NCBI GenBank assembly: GCA_905221295.1
Contig: CAJNCP010000001.1
Coordinates: 310,001 to 374,000, forward strand
Direction: 5' to 3'
DNA: 64,000 bases
DNA from: a bacterium
GTDB lineage: Bacteria; Bacillota; Bacilli; Lactobacillales; Streptococcaceae
Of this stretch, positions 1 to 10,618 are shown piece after piece (position 1 is the first letter of the stretch; each line of letters opens with the position of its first letter). The notes under the pieces are model-generated. The model was not told the DNA's origin. It saw only the letters and a program-made list of their open reading frames with translations, and did not search any database. The position numbers were made by a program, and so were the translations under genes.

Positions 1-773
1 ATGCCAAGTTAGCTCGGCACCTTTATGAGTCCTTTCTCCATTTTTATGAAATCAAGTCAGAGATTCGTCACCATCAGAGAAGCAATCTTCGCAAGAACCG
101 TGTCTATACGGTCTACACTGATGAGAGGGTGCAGGAGCTTTTAGCTGATTTGCGGCTTGCGGATTCCTTCTTTGGTTTGGAAACAGGCATTGATCCTGAT
201 ATTTTAGCAGATGAAGAAGCAGGTCGTTCCTACTTATGTGGGGCCTTTCTGGCAAATGGTAGTATTCGAGATCCTGAGTCTGGCAAATACCAGTTGGAGA
301 TCAGTTCCGTTTATCTGGACCACGCCCAAGGACTAGCCTCTCTCCTCCAGCAATTTTTACTGGATGCCAAGGTTATTGAGCGCAAGAAAGGTGCAGTTAC
401 CTATCTCCAACGTGCAGAAGACATCATGGATTTCTTGATTGTGATTGGGGCCATGCTGGCGCGTGATAATTTTGAGCGCGTCAAGATTTTGCGTGAAACC
501 CGTAATGATCTCAATCGAGCCAATAACGCTGAAACAGCCAATATCGCTCGAACAGTTTCTGCTAGTATGAAGACAATTAATAATATCAGTAAAATCAAAG
601 ATAGAATGGGTTTGGAAAATTTACCCGTGGATTTGCAAGAGGTAGCACAGTTGCGAATCCAGCACCCAGATTACTCTATCCAGCAGTTGGCAGATAGCCT
701 GAGCAATCCCCTGACCAAGAGTGGTGTCAACCACAGACTCAGAAAAATAAACAAGATTGCTGATGAATTATGA
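1..773 (+). CDS. whiA: WhiA family DNA-binding protein, 5' end missing
   Basis: The reading frame is open from base 3, so the gene begins outside the window. About 256 residues are visible. The middle carries a LAGLIDADG-homing-endonuclease-like segment ([11 protein letters not shown]), and the last ~90 residues form the WhiA helix-turn-helix region. WhiA is a conserved DNA-binding protein linked to cell division and chromosome biology in Gram-positive bacteria, and it lacks nuclease activity. It ends in a TGA stop, with no obvious terminator before the promoter-like signal near 882-910. Identification rests on overall sequence recognition. Confidence 0.93.
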   Translation, partial: AKLARHLYESFLHFYEIKSEIRHHQRSNLRKNRVYTVYTDERVQELLADLRLADSFFGLETGIDPDILADEEAGRSYLCGAFLANGSIRDPESGKYQLEISSVYLDHAQGLASLLQQFLLDAKVIERKKGAVTYLQRAEDIMDFLIVIGAMLARDNFERVKILRETRNDLNRANNAETANIARTVSASMKTINNISKIKDRMGLENLPVDLQEVAQLRIQHPDYSIQQLADSLSNPLTKSGVNHRLRKINKIADEL

Positions 774-881
774 AGAGAGCACATAAGATAAGCGGATTTT
801 AAACTTCTATATGTGCTTGCGGGTATGAATTTGATAAAGAAGGGTGTACTCATGCTTTGAATTCTGGGGATATGAAAATAG

Positions 882-910
882 TTGTAAAAACTCTTAATTC
901 TTGGTACAAT
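882..910 (+). promoter_or_regulatory. Strong promoter of candidate small RNA
   Basis: TTGTAA (882-887), a 17-bp spacer and an extended -10 TGG-TACAAT (905-910). No plausible reading frame follows; a terminator lies about 180 bp downstream. Confidence 0.65.
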
Positions 911-916
911 AGAACT

Positions 917-1103
917 AAATAAGTAGGGTAGTAGTTTACGAGTGAAAACATGGTATAGCACCTTTGAAAGAAGATGGATTTAGCGAGGGTACACTGAGTT
1001 TAGTAGTATCTAGCTATTGAAGCTTGTGCTATTATCAAGACGACGGTTGAAATCCGTCCACCCATAATAATTAGCCTCAACTTAATGTTGGGGCTTTTGT
1101 CTT
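917..1103 (+). ncRNA. Candidate small non-coding RNA
   Basis: A good promoter predicts a transcript start near 917, and an intrinsic terminator ends near 1103. Inside is a hairpin at 1042-1058 with GACGG/CCGTC arms and a 7-nt loop TTGAAAT, followed by CACCCA, resembling a tRNA T-arm and acceptor end. No cloverleaf can be completed upstream, so it is not a tRNA. Nothing in the segment looks like a protein with a ribosome-binding site. I do not recognise an RNA family. Confidence 0.5.
1073..1103 (+). terminator. Intrinsic terminator of candidate sRNA
   Basis: AGCCTCAAC and GTTGGGGCT pair (one G-U) around a TTAAT loop, then TTTGTCTT. Confidence 0.75.
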
Positions 1104-1190
1104 AATTCAGTCTTTTTTTCTACAATCAAAGTAGCCTTTATAGTATTTCTAGAGGATTTACACATTGCGAATAATATAATTCCATTATAA

Positions 1191-1215
1191 AACCACGAAT
1201 CGTTGATTCGTGGTT
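1191..1215 (-). terminator. Terminator of the NADP reductase gene
   Basis: ACCACGAATC and GATTCGTGGT form a perfect stem with a GTT loop. T-rich sequence follows on the minus strand; a weaker run also follows on the plus strand. Confidence 0.75.
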
Positions 1216-1221
1216 CTTTTC

Positions 1222-2190
1222 TTATAAACTGGTCGAGTGTTTGGGTTGTACTTTTTGGTCAGGGTCGATGTAGTTAATGGCATTGTTAACAGCTGTTGGA
1301 GCTTCACCTAGTCCTGTAGCGATCAAATCAATCTTACCTTCATAGTAGCAGCAGTCTCCGATAGCATAGATACCTGCTTGGCTGGATTCTTGCTTGCTGT
1401 TGACGATAATCTTGTGTCGGTTGAGATCCAGACCCCAATTTTTAAGATTACCAACTGATGATTTGAAACCATAGTTGACAAAGAGGTGGTCTACCTCAAT
1501 CGTTTCGGCTTCATCCGATTTGACTTTGGTGATTTCCAGTTTATCAAGTGTTTTTCCATCTCCAAGGAGTTGGCTAGGAACGAATGGTGTCTTGATAGTC
1601 ACAGATGATTCTTGCAGGGCTTGTACACTGTGTTCCAAGGCGCGGAAATTATCTCGACGGTGAACAAGAGTAGTTGGGGCAATTTTTTCAAAAGCCAGAG
1701 CCCAGTCCACTGCTGAGTCCCCTCCACCAAGGATGGTCACTTTCTTACCAGCGTATTGCTGGATGTTGGAAACGTGGTAGTGGATATTTTCATAGTTTTC
1801 AACGCCATCTAGTTCGAGCGGACGCGGTTTAAAGGCACCACCACCCATGGCAATGATGACGGTTTTAGTCAGGTGACTTCCCTTGTTAGTTGTAATGCTA
1901 AATCCTTCATCTTGTTTTTCAATCTCAAGAACCGTTTCGTTGAGGTGAACAGGTGTGTCAAAGCCACTTAATTGTTCAAGCAAACGATTGGTTAACTCTT
2001 CTCCAGTTAGATTTTGGAAACCTGGCACATCAAGGATTTGCTTTTCAGGGTAGAGGATGGCAGGCTGACCACCGAGCTGGGGAAGAGAGTCAATGATTTG
2101 AACTTTGGCTTGGCGTAGGTGGGCGTAAAAGGCAGCAAAGAGGCCGACAGGACCGCCACCAACAATGGTAATATCATAGAGTTGAGACAT
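1222..2190 (-). CDS. Ferredoxin/flavodoxin--NADP(+) reductase, thioredoxin-reductase-like type
   Basis: A 322-residue two-dinucleotide-binding flavoprotein. The FAD Rossmann motif GGGPVG is at residues 11-16, the NADPH motif GGGDSA at 155-160, and the C-terminal FAD motif GIYAIGD lies near the end. The CxxC redox pair expected after the NADPH motif of true thioredoxin reductases is absent, placing it with the TrxB-like ferredoxin/flavodoxin reductases of Firmicutes (YumC type). It would pass electrons between NADPH and a flavodoxin or ferredoxin in the cytoplasm. AAGGAG lies just upstream of the ATG. It is a monocistronic minus-strand gene. Confidence 0.9.
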   Translation of the reverse strand: MSQLYDITIVGGGPVGLFAAFYAHLRQAKVQIIDSLPQLGGQPAILYPEKQILDVPGFQNLTGEELTNRLLEQLSGFDTPVHLNETVLEIEKQDEGFSITTNKGSHLTKTVIIAMGGGAFKPRPLELDGVENYENIHYHVSNIQQYAGKKVTILGGGDSAVDWALAFEKIAPTTLVHRRDNFRALEHSVQALQESSVTIKTPFVPSQLLGDGKTLDKLEITKVKSDEAETIEVDHLFVNYGFKSSVGNLKNWGLDLNRHKIIVNSKQESSQAGIYAIGDCCYYEGKIDLIATGLGEAPTAVNNAINYIDPDQKVQPKHSTSL

Positions 2191-2281
2191 GATTTCTCCT
2201 TCATTTTTTCTAGTCAGTTTATTTTATCATAATTTTGCTTAATTTAAAATGAAGTAGGATAGAGAAAAAATGGGCAGAAAA

Positions 2282-2290
2282 TGGTATAAT
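2282..2290 (+). promoter_or_regulatory. Extended -10 promoter of cdaA operon
   Basis: TGG-TATAAT lies 36 bp before the cdaA start. No good -35 is visible. The motif lies inside the longer open frame starting at 2270, which argues against that upstream start. Confidence 0.6.
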
Positions 2291-2326
2291 AGGTCGGAAA
2301 GTGTTTTGATAGGGAGGAGGCCAGGG

Positions 2327-3184
2327 ATGAATTTTCAACAATTATCCAATTTACAATACTGGACGAGTTTGTTTTCAAGCCCTTGGAGTATAGTCACCAA
2401 TCTGATTGATATTCTCATTGTGACTTATATTTTGTATCATTTTACAAAGGCCATTGCAGGTACCAAAATCATGATCTTGGTTCGGGGAGTTTTGGTCTTT
2501 ATTCTAGCCCAGATTCTCTCTAATATGATTGGTTTAACGACTATTTCCTGGTTGATCAATCAGATCATCACCTACGGGGTCATCGCAGCGGTGGTCATCT
2601 TTTCACCGGAGATTCGAACTGGTTTGGAACGATTGGGTCGAGCGACTGATTTCTTTTCCAATGCACCTATTAGTGCGGAAGAGCAAATGATTCGTGCCTT
2701 TGTCAAATCAGTCGAGTATATGAGTCCGCGTAAGATTGGTGCTTTGGTTGCTGTTCAGCGAGTGAGAACCTTGCAGGAATATATCTCAACTGGGATTCCT
2801 CTAGATGCGAAAATCTCATCCGAGTTATTGATTAATATCTTTATCCCAAATACTCCCTTACACGATGGTGCGGTCATTGTCAGAGAAGACCGGATTGCCG
2901 TAACTTCAGCCTACCTACCCCTGACTGAAAATACAGGAATTTCCAAGGAGTTTGGGACACGTCACAGGGCGGCGATTGGTTTGTCAGAAGTATCGGATGC
3001 TCTTACCTTTGTGGTTTCTGAGGAAACAGGTGGAATCTCAATCACCTATAATGGACTCTTTAAGCATGATTTGACCTTGGAAGAGTTTGAATCTGAATTG
3101 AGAAGAATCTTACTTCCAGCATCAGAGAAAAAACAAGGTTTGAAAGAGCGTTTGCTAGGAGGATTGAAACATGAGAAAAAATAG
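2327..3184 (+). CDS. cdaA: Diadenylate cyclase CdaA (c-di-AMP synthase)
   Basis: Makes cyclic di-AMP from two ATP at the membrane. The 285-residue protein has about three N-terminal transmembrane helices (residues ~24-92) and a DAC catalytic domain with the DGA (180-182) and RHR (212-214) motifs. I chose ATG 2327 because GGGAGGAGG precedes it; the ATG at 2270 would put 19 residues over the promoter. It overlaps cdaR by 14 bp and is followed by glmM, the conserved module tying c-di-AMP to peptidoglycan precursor supply. Confidence 0.96.
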   Translation: MNFQQLSNLQYWTSLFSSPWSIVTNLIDILIVTYILYHFTKAIAGTKIMILVRGVLVFILAQILSNMIGLTTISWLINQIITYGVIAAVVIFSPEIRTGLERLGRATDFFSNAPISAEEQMIRAFVKSVEYMSPRKIGALVAVQRVRTLQEYISTGIPLDAKISSELLINIFIPNTPLHDGAVIVREDRIAVTSAYLPLTENTGISKEFGTRHRAAIGLSEVSDALTFVVSEETGGISITYNGLFKHDLTLEEFESELRRILLPASEKKQGLKERLLGGLKHEKK

Positions 3185-3956
3185 TCTTTATATTATTTCT
3201 TCCTTCTTTTTCGCCTGCATCCTCTTTATCTATGCGACTTCAACAAACTACCAGAATAGCAATAGTGCCAGACAAGTGAGGACAGAAACCTACACCAATA
3301 CGGTCCTTAATGTCCCAATCGATATTCAGTATGATAGCGACCAGTACTTTATTAGTGGCTTCACGTCAGAAGTAACGGTTTTCTTGACAGGTTCCAATCG
3401 AGTTGCTTTGGCAAGCGAAATGCAGGAAAGTACGCGTAAATTCAAGGTGACAGCTGACTTAACCAATGCCAGTGTTGGGACAATCGAAGTTCCTCTAACC
3501 ATAGAAAATCTACCAAGTGGTTTGACCGCTGTTGCAACACCGCAAAAGATAACAGTAAAGGTCGGTAAAAAAGCAAAACGAGACAATGTAATCGTTGTGC
3601 CTGAGATTGACCCTAGCCAGATTGATTCTCGTGTGAAAATTGATACAGTCACTGTGTCAGATGAAAAAGTAACGGTTATTAGTGACGAGGAGACTCTCTC
3701 TAGAGTAGATCGTGTCATTGCAATCTTACCGACTAGTGAACGGATAACAGGTAACTATTCAGCCTCTGTTCCACTACAAGCAGTTGATAAAAATGGAAAT
3801 GTCTTACCAAGCGTCATTATGCCATTTGACACTACAATGAAAATTACAACCAAAACAGTATCGTCTAGCTCGAGTTCTTCGTCAACGGCCTCTTCAACCA
3901 GCAGTTCGTCTTCAACGAGTTCAGAAACGAAACCAGACTCGTCTAAACAGGACTAA
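3171..3956 (+). CDS. cdaR: CdaR, YbbR-domain regulator of CdaA
   Basis: A 261-residue protein with one N-terminal membrane anchor (residues ~5-22) and an extracytoplasmic region of YbbR-like beta repeats. The last ~35 residues are a low-complexity Ser/Thr tail, probably a flexible linker at the cell surface. CdaR proteins bind CdaA and modulate cyclase activity. Translation is probably coupled to cdaA, since the start lies inside the 3' end of cdaA. Confidence 0.9.
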   Translation: MRKNSLYIISSFFFACILFIYATSTNYQNSNSARQVRTETYTNTVLNVPIDIQYDSDQYFISGFTSEVTVFLTGSNRVALASEMQESTRKFKVTADLTNASVGTIEVPLTIENLPSGLTAVATPQKITVKVGKKAKRDNVIVVPEIDPSQIDSRVKIDTVTVSDEKVTVISDEETLSRVDRVIAILPTSERITGNYSASVPLQAVDKNGNVLPSVIMPFDTTMKITTKTVSSSSSSSSTASSTSSSSSTSSETKPDSSKQD

Positions 3957-3986
3957 ATAAAATAGTAGAAAAGGATGATAAATAAA

Positions 3987-5339
3987 ATGGGTAAATATTT
4001 TGGGACCGATGGAGTCCGTGGAGAAGCAAACGTAGAACTAACGCCAGAATTGGCCTTTAAATTGGGACGTTTTGGTGGTTATGTTCTTAGCCAACATGAA
4101 ACGGAAGCCCCTAAAGTCTTTGTAGGACGTGATACACGTATCTCAGGAGAAATGCTAGAATCTGCCTTGGTGGCAGGTCTTCTATCAGTAGGAATTCACG
4201 TCTACAAACTCGGTGTCCTTGCAACACCAGCAGTAGCTTATTTGGTTAAAACTGAGGGAGCTAGTGCGGGTGTCATGATTTCAGCGAGTCACAACCCAGC
4301 CCTTGACAATGGAATTAAATTCTTTGGTGGGGACGGCTTCAAACTTGATGATGAAAAAGAAGCAGAAATCGAAGCCTTGCTGGATGCTGCTGAAGATACT
4401 CTTCCTCGTCCAAGTGCAGAAGGCTTGGGGACCTTGGTGGATTATCCAGAAGGTTTGCGTAAATATGAAGGTTACCTAGTTTCAACTGGAGCTCCTCTTG
4501 AGGGAATGAAAGTTGCCTTGGATACAGCCAACGGTGCAGCTGCTACAAGTGCCCGTCAGATTTTCGCTGATCTGGGTGCACAGTTGACGGTAATTGGGGA
4601 AACGCCAGATGGTCTTAACATCAACCTGAATGTTGGTTCAACACACCCAGAAGCTCTCCAAGAACTAGTCAAAGAAAGCCAGTCAGCTATTGGTTTGGCC
4701 TTTGACGGAGACAGTGACCGCTTGATTGCTGTCGATGAAAATGGCGACATCGTCGATGGTGATAAGATCATGTACATCATCGGGAAATACCTTTTTGAAA
4801 AAGGCCAGTTGGCTCAAAACACCATCGTGACAACGGTTATGTCTAACCTTGGGTTCCATAAGGCCTTGGAGAGTGCTGGCATTAACAAGGTAGTCACTGC
4901 AGTTGGAGATCGCTATGTTGTCGAAGAAATGAGAAAATCAGGCTACAACCTTGGTGGTGAACAGTCTGGTCACGTTATCTTGATGGATTACAATACAACT
5001 GGTGATGGTCAATTGTCAGCTGTCCAATTGACTAAAATCATGAAAGAAACAGGCAAGAGCTTGTCTCAACTAGCATCAGAAGTAACGATTTACCCACAAA
5101 AACTGGTCAATATCCGAGTGGAAAATGCCATGAAAGAAAAAGCCATGGAAGTACCAGCTATCAAAGCAATCATCGAAAAGATGGAAGAAGAGATGGCAGG
5201 GAACGGCCGTATCCTTGTCCGCCCAAGTGGAACAGAACCCCTCTTGCGTGTCATGGCAGAAGCCCCAACAACAGAAGAAGTCAACTACTACGTAGATACA
5301 ATTGCTGCTGTGGTCAAAGATGAAATCGGAATTGACTAA
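3987..5339 (+). CDS. glmM: Phosphoglucosamine mutase GlmM
   Basis: Converts glucosamine-6-phosphate to glucosamine-1-phosphate for UDP-GlcNAc synthesis. The 450-residue protein carries the phosphoserine loop ASHNP (Ser101), the metal-binding loop DGDSDR near residue 242 and the C-terminal phosphate-binding PSGTEP. I prefer ATG 3987 (MGKYFGTDG, the usual family start) over ATG 3975, which abuts the AAGG ribosome-binding site. It is third in the cdaA-cdaR-glmM operon; GlmM can inhibit CdaA in related bacteria. Confidence 0.96.
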   Translation: MGKYFGTDGVRGEANVELTPELAFKLGRFGGYVLSQHETEAPKVFVGRDTRISGEMLESALVAGLLSVGIHVYKLGVLATPAVAYLVKTEGASAGVMISASHNPALDNGIKFFGGDGFKLDDEKEAEIEALLDAAEDTLPRPSAEGLGTLVDYPEGLRKYEGYLVSTGAPLEGMKVALDTANGAAATSARQIFADLGAQLTVIGETPDGLNINLNVGSTHPEALQELVKESQSAIGLAFDGDSDRLIAVDENGDIVDGDKIMYIIGKYLFEKGQLAQNTIVTTVMSNLGFHKALESAGINKVVTAVGDRYVVEEMRKSGYNLGGEQSGHVILMDYNTTGDGQLSAVQLTKIMKETGKSLSQLASEVTIYPQKLVNIRVENAMKEKAMEVPAIKAIIEKMEEEMAGNGRILVRPSGTEPLLRVMAEAPTTEEVNYYVDTIAAVVKDEIGID

Positions 5340-5371
5340 AGCCTAGAAAACTAGATGAAATGATAAAAATG

Positions 5372-5380
5372 TGGTACAAT
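5372..5380 (+). promoter_or_regulatory. Extended -10 promoter of the DUF1149-degV pair
   Basis: TGG-TACAAT 32 bp before the start at 5413, without a clear -35. Confidence 0.5.
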
Positions 5381-5412
5381 TGCATAGTAAATTGTAGCAA
5401 AGGGAGAGAAAA

Positions 5413-5787
5413 ATGAATCTTAAACGAGAACAAGAATTTGTTAGCCAGTATCACTTTGATGCTCGTAACTTTGAATGGGAAAATGAGAATGGCGCTCCTG
5501 AAACCAAGGTAGACGTGAACTTTCAGTTACTCCAACACGACCAAGAAAACCAAGTGACCTCTTTAGTCGTTATCTTGAGTTTCATGATTGTCTTTGACAA
5601 ATTTGTCATCAGTGGAACGATTTCCCAAGTCAACCATGTGGAAGGTCGTATTGTCAACGAACCAAGCGAATTTAACCAAGAAGAAGTCGAAACCTTGGCA
5701 CGTCCATGCTTGAACATGCTCAACCGTTTGACGTATGAAGTAACAGAAATCGCCTTGGATCTTCCAGGGATCAATTTGGAGTTTTAG
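5413..5787 (+). CDS. DUF1149 family protein
   Basis: A 124-residue acidic cytoplasmic protein recognised as the lactobacillales DUF1149 family. There are no membrane segments or catalytic motifs that I can name. GGGAGAG precedes the ATG. It ends 2 bp before degV, so the two are almost certainly co-transcribed. Function unknown. Confidence 0.85.
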   Translation: MNLKREQEFVSQYHFDARNFEWENENGAPETKVDVNFQLLQHDQENQVTSLVVILSFMIVFDKFVISGTISQVNHVEGRIVNEPSEFNQEEVETLARPCLNMLNRLTYEVTEIALDLPGINLEF

Positions 5788-5789
5788 TC

Positions 5790-6638
5790 ATGAAATTAGC
5801 TGTCATTACAGATTCTTCCGCCTATTTAGAGGAGAAGACGCTGCAAAGAGAGAATCTATTTATCTTGGATATTCCTGTCAATATTGATGGGGAAGAGTAT
5901 GTCGAAGGTGTCAATCTGACTGCTGAGGAATTTTATCAAAAAATGGCTCAGTCTCCTGAATTGCCTAAGACCAGTCAACCAAGTATTGCTAAATTGGATG
6001 AGATTCTAAGCTCCTTGAAAGAAGAGGGCTATAGCCATGTCTTGGGACTCTTTCTTTCGTCAGGGATTTCAGGTTTTTATCAGAATATCCAATATATGGT
6101 GGACGAGTATGAAGGTTTGACCATTGCTTTTCCTGACACTCATATCACAAGTGCTCCTCTAGGATTTATGGTAGAGAGTGCCTTTGAATGGGCAGAACAG
6201 GGTGATGATTTTACTCAGATTCAGGAGAAATTGGCTATCCAAATCGCTGATAATTCAGCCTTTATCATAGTAGATGACCTTGATCACTTGGTTAAGGGAG
6301 GACGTCTGTCAAATGGTGCAGCCATCCTAGGAAATCTTCTCAGTATCAAGCCTATTCTTTACTTCAATGACCAAGGTGTTATTGAGGTTTATGAAAAAGT
6401 TCGTACAGAGAAAAAAGCAACCAAACGTTTGGTGGAAATCATCAAAGAGTTGACAAAAGATGGGGACTACCGTATTACAGTCATTCATGGTAACGCACCT
6501 CAAAAGGCGGCAGATTTGCGTCAACTCTTGGTTGAGAGTGGTGTGAATTCTGAGATTCCAATTGTTAGCTTTGGTAGTGTCATTGGTACCCACCTTGGAG
6601 AAGGCAGTGTAGCCTTGAGCTATACACCAATCGTCTAA
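5790..6638 (+). CDS. DegV family fatty-acid-binding protein
   Basis: The 282-residue protein has the DegV fold signature: an N-terminal TDSSAYL stretch and the TSQPS motif near residue 60. The family binds fatty acids. In Gram-positive bacteria FakB paralogues present exogenous fatty acids to the kinase FakA. It is one of two DegV paralogues in the window (the other is at 30726-31571). It lies 2 bp after the DUF1149 gene. Confidence 0.9.
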   Translation: MKLAVITDSSAYLEEKTLQRENLFILDIPVNIDGEEYVEGVNLTAEEFYQKMAQSPELPKTSQPSIAKLDEILSSLKEEGYSHVLGLFLSSGISGFYQNIQYMVDEYEGLTIAFPDTHITSAPLGFMVESAFEWAEQGDDFTQIQEKLAIQIADNSAFIIVDDLDHLVKGGRLSNGAAILGNLLSIKPILYFNDQGVIEVYEKVRTEKKATKRLVEIIKELTKDGDYRITVIHGNAPQKAADLRQLLVESGVNSEIPIVSFGSVIGTHLGEGSVALSYTPIV

Positions 6639-6652
6639 ATTGTTCTTACAGG

Positions 6653-6775
6653 CTTTGTATCTTAGAAATTGAACATGGACTACCTGCCTCTTGAAAAAAG
6701 ATGCCTGTCTTGCCTTTCATGGAAAGTCAGCGCCATTCCCTATTTTTCATGGGCAGCTAACATCCTTTGTATCTT
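6653..6775. repeat. 11-bp direct repeats flanking a 101-bp spacer
   Basis: CTTTGTATCTT occurs at 6653-6663 and again at 6765-6775 in the otherwise featureless 151-bp gap between degV and dapB. The spacer also contains two TTTCATGG-like copies. It could be the scar of a small mobile element or chance. Confidence 0.3.
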
Positions 6776-6789
6776 GAATAGGAGTAGAG

Positions 6790-7557
6790 ATGAGTATTCG
6801 AGTAATTATTGCCGGTTTTAAGGGAAAGATGGGTCAAGCCGCTTGTCAGATGGTCTTGGCTGATCCAGACTTGGACTTGGTCGCAGTTTTGGATCCTTTT
6901 GAGTCTGAGTCAGAATGGCAGGGTATTCCTGTCTTCAATGATAAGGCTGATTTAGCCGGATTTGAAGCGGATGTCTGGGTAGACTTTACAACACCAGCCG
7001 TTGCTTACGAAAATACGCGTTTTGCTCTTGAAAATGGCTTTGCTCCAGTAGTTGGAACAACAGGATTCACTAGTGAAGAAATTGCAGAACTAAAAGCATT
7101 TTCCCGTGAACAAGATTTGGGTGGCTTGATTGCCCCTAACTTTGCCTTGGGTGCGGTCTTGCTCATGCAATTTGCAACGCAGGCTGTCAAATATTTACCA
7201 AATGTGGAGATTATCGAGCTTCATCATGACAAGAAAAAAGATGCTCCGAGTGGAACAGCCATTAAAACAGCTGAATTGATGGCAGAAGTTCGGGAGTCTA
7301 TTCAGCAAGGTGTAGCGGATGAGGAAGAATTGATTGCTGGTGCCCGTGGTGCTGATTTTGATGGCATGCGCATCCACTCAGTTCGTCTACCAGGCTTGGT
7401 AGCCCATCAGGAAGTCATCTTTGGCAATCAGGGAGAAGGATTGACCCTTCGTCATGACTCCTATGATCGCAGCTCCTTCATGACAGGGGTGAATTTGGGA
7501 ATTAAAGAAGTTGTCAAGCGTCATGAGCTTGTTTATGGATTAGAACACTTATTATGA
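6790..7557 (+). CDS. dapB: 4-hydroxy-tetrahydrodipicolinate reductase
   Basis: Catalyses the NAD(P)H-dependent step of lysine/diaminopimelate synthesis, feeding peptidoglycan cross-linking. The 255-residue protein has the N-terminal nucleotide-binding GFKGKMG motif and the substrate-binding signature [17 protein letters not shown] precedes the ATG. Its stop overlaps the start of cca by 4 bp (ATGA), beginning a four-gene chain. Confidence 0.96.
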   Translation: MSIRVIIAGFKGKMGQAACQMVLADPDLDLVAVLDPFESESEWQGIPVFNDKADLAGFEADVWVDFTTPAVAYENTRFALENGFAPVVGTTGFTSEEIAELKAFSREQDLGGLIAPNFALGAVLLMQFATQAVKYLPNVEIIELHHDKKKDAPSGTAIKTAELMAEVRESIQQGVADEEELIAGARGADFDGMRIHSVRLPGLVAHQEVIFGNQGEGLTLRHDSYDRSSFMTGVNLGIKEVVKRHELVYGLEHLL

Positions 7558-8753
7558 GATTAACACAAATGCCTTCTGAATTTCAGAAGGCTTTACCAGT
7601 ATTAGAAAAAATTAAAGAAGCAGGTTTTGAAGCCTATTTTGTTGGAGGCTCTGTCCGAGATGCTATTCTCCATCGTCCCATCCACGATGTGGATATCGCA
7701 ACCTCTTCTTATCCCGAGGAGACCAAGCAGATCTTTTCGCGAACAGCTGATATCGGAATCGAGCACGGAACCGTCTTAGTTTTAGATGGGGACGAGGAGT
7801 ATGAGGTAACCACCTTTCGGACCGAAGATGTCTATGTGGACTATCGCAGACCCAGTGCGGTTTCCTTCGTGCGTTCGCTAGAAGAAGACCTCAAGCGCCG
7901 TGATTTCACAGTTAATGCGTTTGCCTTGGATGAGACAGGCGAAATTATTGACTTGTTCCATGGTTTAGACGATTTAGAAAACCAAGTCTTGCGAGCAGTT
8001 GGAGTGGCTAGTGAACGTTTCAACGAAGATGCTCTGCGGATTATGCGTGGTTTCCGTTTTCAGGCCAGTCTTGGTTTTAAACTTGAGTCAGAAACTTTTG
8101 AGGCGATGAAGACTTTGACGCCACTCTTGGAGAAAATTTCTGTGGAGCGTACCTTTGTTGAATTTGACAAACTCTTGCTTGCACCTTTTTGGCGTGTTGG
8201 CTTGTTTTCCATGATTGAGAGTCAAGCTTATGATTACCTCCCTGATATGGCAGACAGTCGAGAAAAGCTCCAAAAATTGTTTGATTTAGAGGCGGATTTC
8301 ACCTTTGAGTCTTCTGAACAAGCCTGGGCGGCTCTCTTGTGGGTACTGGAAATTGGGGATGCTCAACCATTTTTGAAGCATTGGAAGACCTCACGCCAAT
8401 TTACAAAGCAAGTACAGGATTTGCTGACTATTTTGGCTTTGCGTGAAAAGGGAGAATTGAGCAAGCGTGATTGTTACCGTTTTGACTTGGATTCCCTTCT
8501 ACAAGCTGAACGTCTTCGTCAAGCCCAAGGAAAAGAGGTCAACCCCCAACTTATCACAGAAACTTACCAGAGTTTGACCATTCATGACAAGAAAGAAATC
8601 CAGATTAATGGTGGAATTTTGATTAAGGAATATGGTTACCAGCCAGGACCAGGCTTGGGAGAGATTTTAACAGAGATTGAGTTTGCCATTGTCGATGGAG
8701 AATTGGAAAATGATCGTCAAGCAATCCATGCTTACCTGAGGGAGAAAAAATGA
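7554..8753 (+). CDS. cca: CCA tRNA nucleotidyltransferase
   Basis: Adds or repairs the 3' CCA of tRNAs. The 399-residue class II enzyme shows GGSVRDAIL and the catalytic DVDIATS motif near residues 31-53, then a DFTVNAFA stretch typical of poly(A)-polymerase-like transferases, and a helical C-terminal body. It overlaps dapB and the downstream ABC-F gene by 4 bp each, implying coupled translation. Confidence 0.95.
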   Translation: MRLTQMPSEFQKALPVLEKIKEAGFEAYFVGGSVRDAILHRPIHDVDIATSSYPEETKQIFSRTADIGIEHGTVLVLDGDEEYEVTTFRTEDVYVDYRRPSAVSFVRSLEEDLKRRDFTVNAFALDETGEIIDLFHGLDDLENQVLRAVGVASERFNEDALRIMRGFRFQASLGFKLESETFEAMKTLTPLLEKISVERTFVEFDKLLLAPFWRVGLFSMIESQAYDYLPDMADSREKLQKLFDLEADFTFESSEQAWAALLWVLEIGDAQPFLKHWKTSRQFTKQVQDLLTILALREKGELSKRDCYRFDLDSLLQAERLRQAQGKEVNPQLITETYQSLTIHDKKEIQINGGILIKEYGYQPGPGLGEILTEIEFAIVDGELENDRQAIHAYLREKK

Positions 8754-10618
8754 GTGATTTTATCGTTGAAAAACTAAGCAAATCCGTTGGAGACAAGACC
8801 GTTTTTAAGGATATTTCCTTTATCATCCATGACTTGGATAGAATCGGTCTTATTGGTGTCAATGGCACGGGTAAGACCACCCTTTTGGACGTCCTTTCTG
8901 GACTTTCTGGCTTTGATGGTGACGTCAGCCCTTTTTCTGCTAAGAATGACTATAAGATTGGCTACTTGACCCAGGATCCTGATTTTGATGATAGCAAGAC
9001 AGTTTTGGATACGGTTCTCTCCAGCGACCTCAAGGAAATCCAGTTGATTCGTGAGTATGAGTTAATCATGCTCAACTACAGTGAGGACAAGCAGGCTCGT
9101 TTGGAACGGGTCATGGCAGAGATGGATTCTCTCCAAGCCTGGGAAATTGAAAGCCAGGTCAAGACAGTCCTCAGCAAGCTGGGTATTCAGGACTTGTCGA
9201 CTCCAGTTGGTGAATTGTCAGGTGGTCTAAGAAGACGGGTTCAGTTGGCGCAAGTTCTCCTAGGAAACCACGACCTCTTGCTTCTGGACGAGCCGACTAA
9301 CCATTTGGATATTGCGACCATTGAGTGGTTGACCCTCTTTTTGAAAAATTCTAAGAAGACAGTTCTCTTTATCACCCACGATCGTTATTTCCTAGATGCA
9401 CTATCAACGCGGATTTTCGAGTTGGACCGCGCAGGCTTGATCGAGTATCAGGGGAATTATCAGGACTATGTCCGCCTAAAAGCGGAACAAGATGAGCGTG
9501 ACGCAGCTCTTCTCCACAAAAAAGAACAACTTTATAAGCAAGAACTGGCCTGGATGCGCAGACAACCACAGGCACGTGCGACCAAGCAACAAGCCCGTAT
9601 CAATCGTTTCCATGACTTGAAAAAGGAAGTTTCAGGCGGCGTTGCTGAGGCAGACTTGACCATGAACTTTGAAACCAGTCGGATTGGGAAAAAAGTCATC
9701 GAGTTTCAGAATGTTTCCTTCGCCTATGAGAACAAGCCTATTTTGAAAGATTTTAACCTCTTGGTGCAAGCTAAAGACCGTATCGGAATTGTTGGGGACA
9801 ACGGTGTCGGGAAGTCAACTCTGCTTAATCTGATTGCAGGGAGTCTTGAGCCGACTAAAGGTCAAGTTATCATTGGTGAGACGGTTCGCATTGCCTATTT
9901 CTCTCAACAAATCGAAGGCTTAGACGAGAGCAAGCGCGTTATCAATTACCTGCAGGAAGTAGCAGAAGAGGTTAAGACCAGTGGTGGTTCTACGACTTCC
10001 ATTGCAGAGTTGCTAGAGCAGTTCCTCTTCCCACGTTCGACGCATGGAACCCTGATTGAGAAATTGTCTGGTGGAGAGAAAAAACGCCTTTATCTCCTCA
10101 AATTGCTCTTGGAAAAACCAAATGTTCTTCTCTTGGACGAGCCGACCAATGACTTGGATATTGCGACCTTGACAGTCTTAGAAAATTTCTTGCAAGGTTT
10201 TGCGGGTCCTGTCTTGACAGTTAGCCACGACCGTTATTTCCTGGATAAGGTAGCGACCAAGATTCTCGCCTTTGAGAATGGCAAGATTCGTCCTTTCTTT
10301 GGTCATTACACCGACTACCTCGATGAAAAAGCTTTTGAAACTGATATGACCAATCAAGTGCAAAAGGCCGAAAAGGAGAAAGTGGTCAAGGTCCGTGAAG
10401 ACAAGAAACGCATGACCTACCAAGAAAAGCAGGAGTGGGCAAGCATTGAAGGCGATATTGAAGCCTTGGAAAATCGTATCGCTGCTATTGAAGAAGAAAT
10501 GCAGGCAAACGGCTCTGACTTTGGTAAACTAGCTACTCTTCAAAAAGAACTAGACGAGAAAAACGAAGAACTCCTTGAAAAATACGAGCGCTATGAATAC
10601 CTAAGTGAGTTGGCATGA
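8750..10618 (+). CDS. ABC-F family ribosome-associated ATPase (Uup-like)
   Basis: A 622-residue soluble protein with two ABC ATPase domains (Walker [10 protein letters not shown] and [13 protein letters not shown] signatures, DEPTNHLD and DEPTNDLD Walker B) joined by the ABC-F linker ([18 protein letters not shown]). It ends in a charged coiled-coil of ~80 residues as in Uup. There are no membrane segments, so it is not a transporter; the family acts on translating ribosomes or ribosome assembly. Third gene of the dapB chain. Confidence 0.93.
   Translation: MSDFIVEKLSKSVGDKTVFKDISFIIHDLDRIGLIGVNGTGKTTLLDVLSGLSGFDGDVSPFSAKNDYKIGYLTQDPDFDDSKTVLDTVLSSDLKEIQLIREYELIMLNYSEDKQARLERVMAEMDSLQAWEIESQVKTVLSKLGIQDLSTPVGELSGGLRRRVQLAQVLLGNHDLLLLDEPTNHLDIATIEWLTLFLKNSKKTVLFITHDRYFLDALSTRIFELDRAGLIEYQGNYQDYVRLKAEQDERDAALLHKKEQLYKQELAWMRRQPQARATKQQARINRFHDLKKEVSGGVAEADLTMNFETSRIGKKVIEFQNVSFAYENKPILKDFNLLVQAKDRIGIVGDNGVGKSTLLNLIAGSLEPTKGQVIIGETVRIAYFSQQIEGLDESKRVINYLQEVAEEVKTSGGSTTSIAELLEQFLFPRSTHGTLIEKLSGGEKKRLYLLKLLLEKPNVLLLDEPTNDLDIATLTVLENFLQGFAGPVLTVSHDRYFLDKVATKILAFENGKIRPFFGHYTDYLDEKAFETDMTNQVQKAEKEKVVKVREDKKRMTYQEKQEWASIEGDIEALENRIAAIEEEMQANGSDFGKLATLQKELDEKNEELLEKYERYEYLSELA

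Noticed and set aside
987..1064. A tRNA gene ending at the T-arm-like hairpin
   Set aside because: Only four acceptor pairs and no convincing D or anticodon arm can be drawn, so I list it as part of a candidate small RNA.
6675..6821. 48-codon ORF between degV and dapB
   Set aside because: No ribosome-binding site, runs into dapB in another frame, and the translation does not look like a natural protein.
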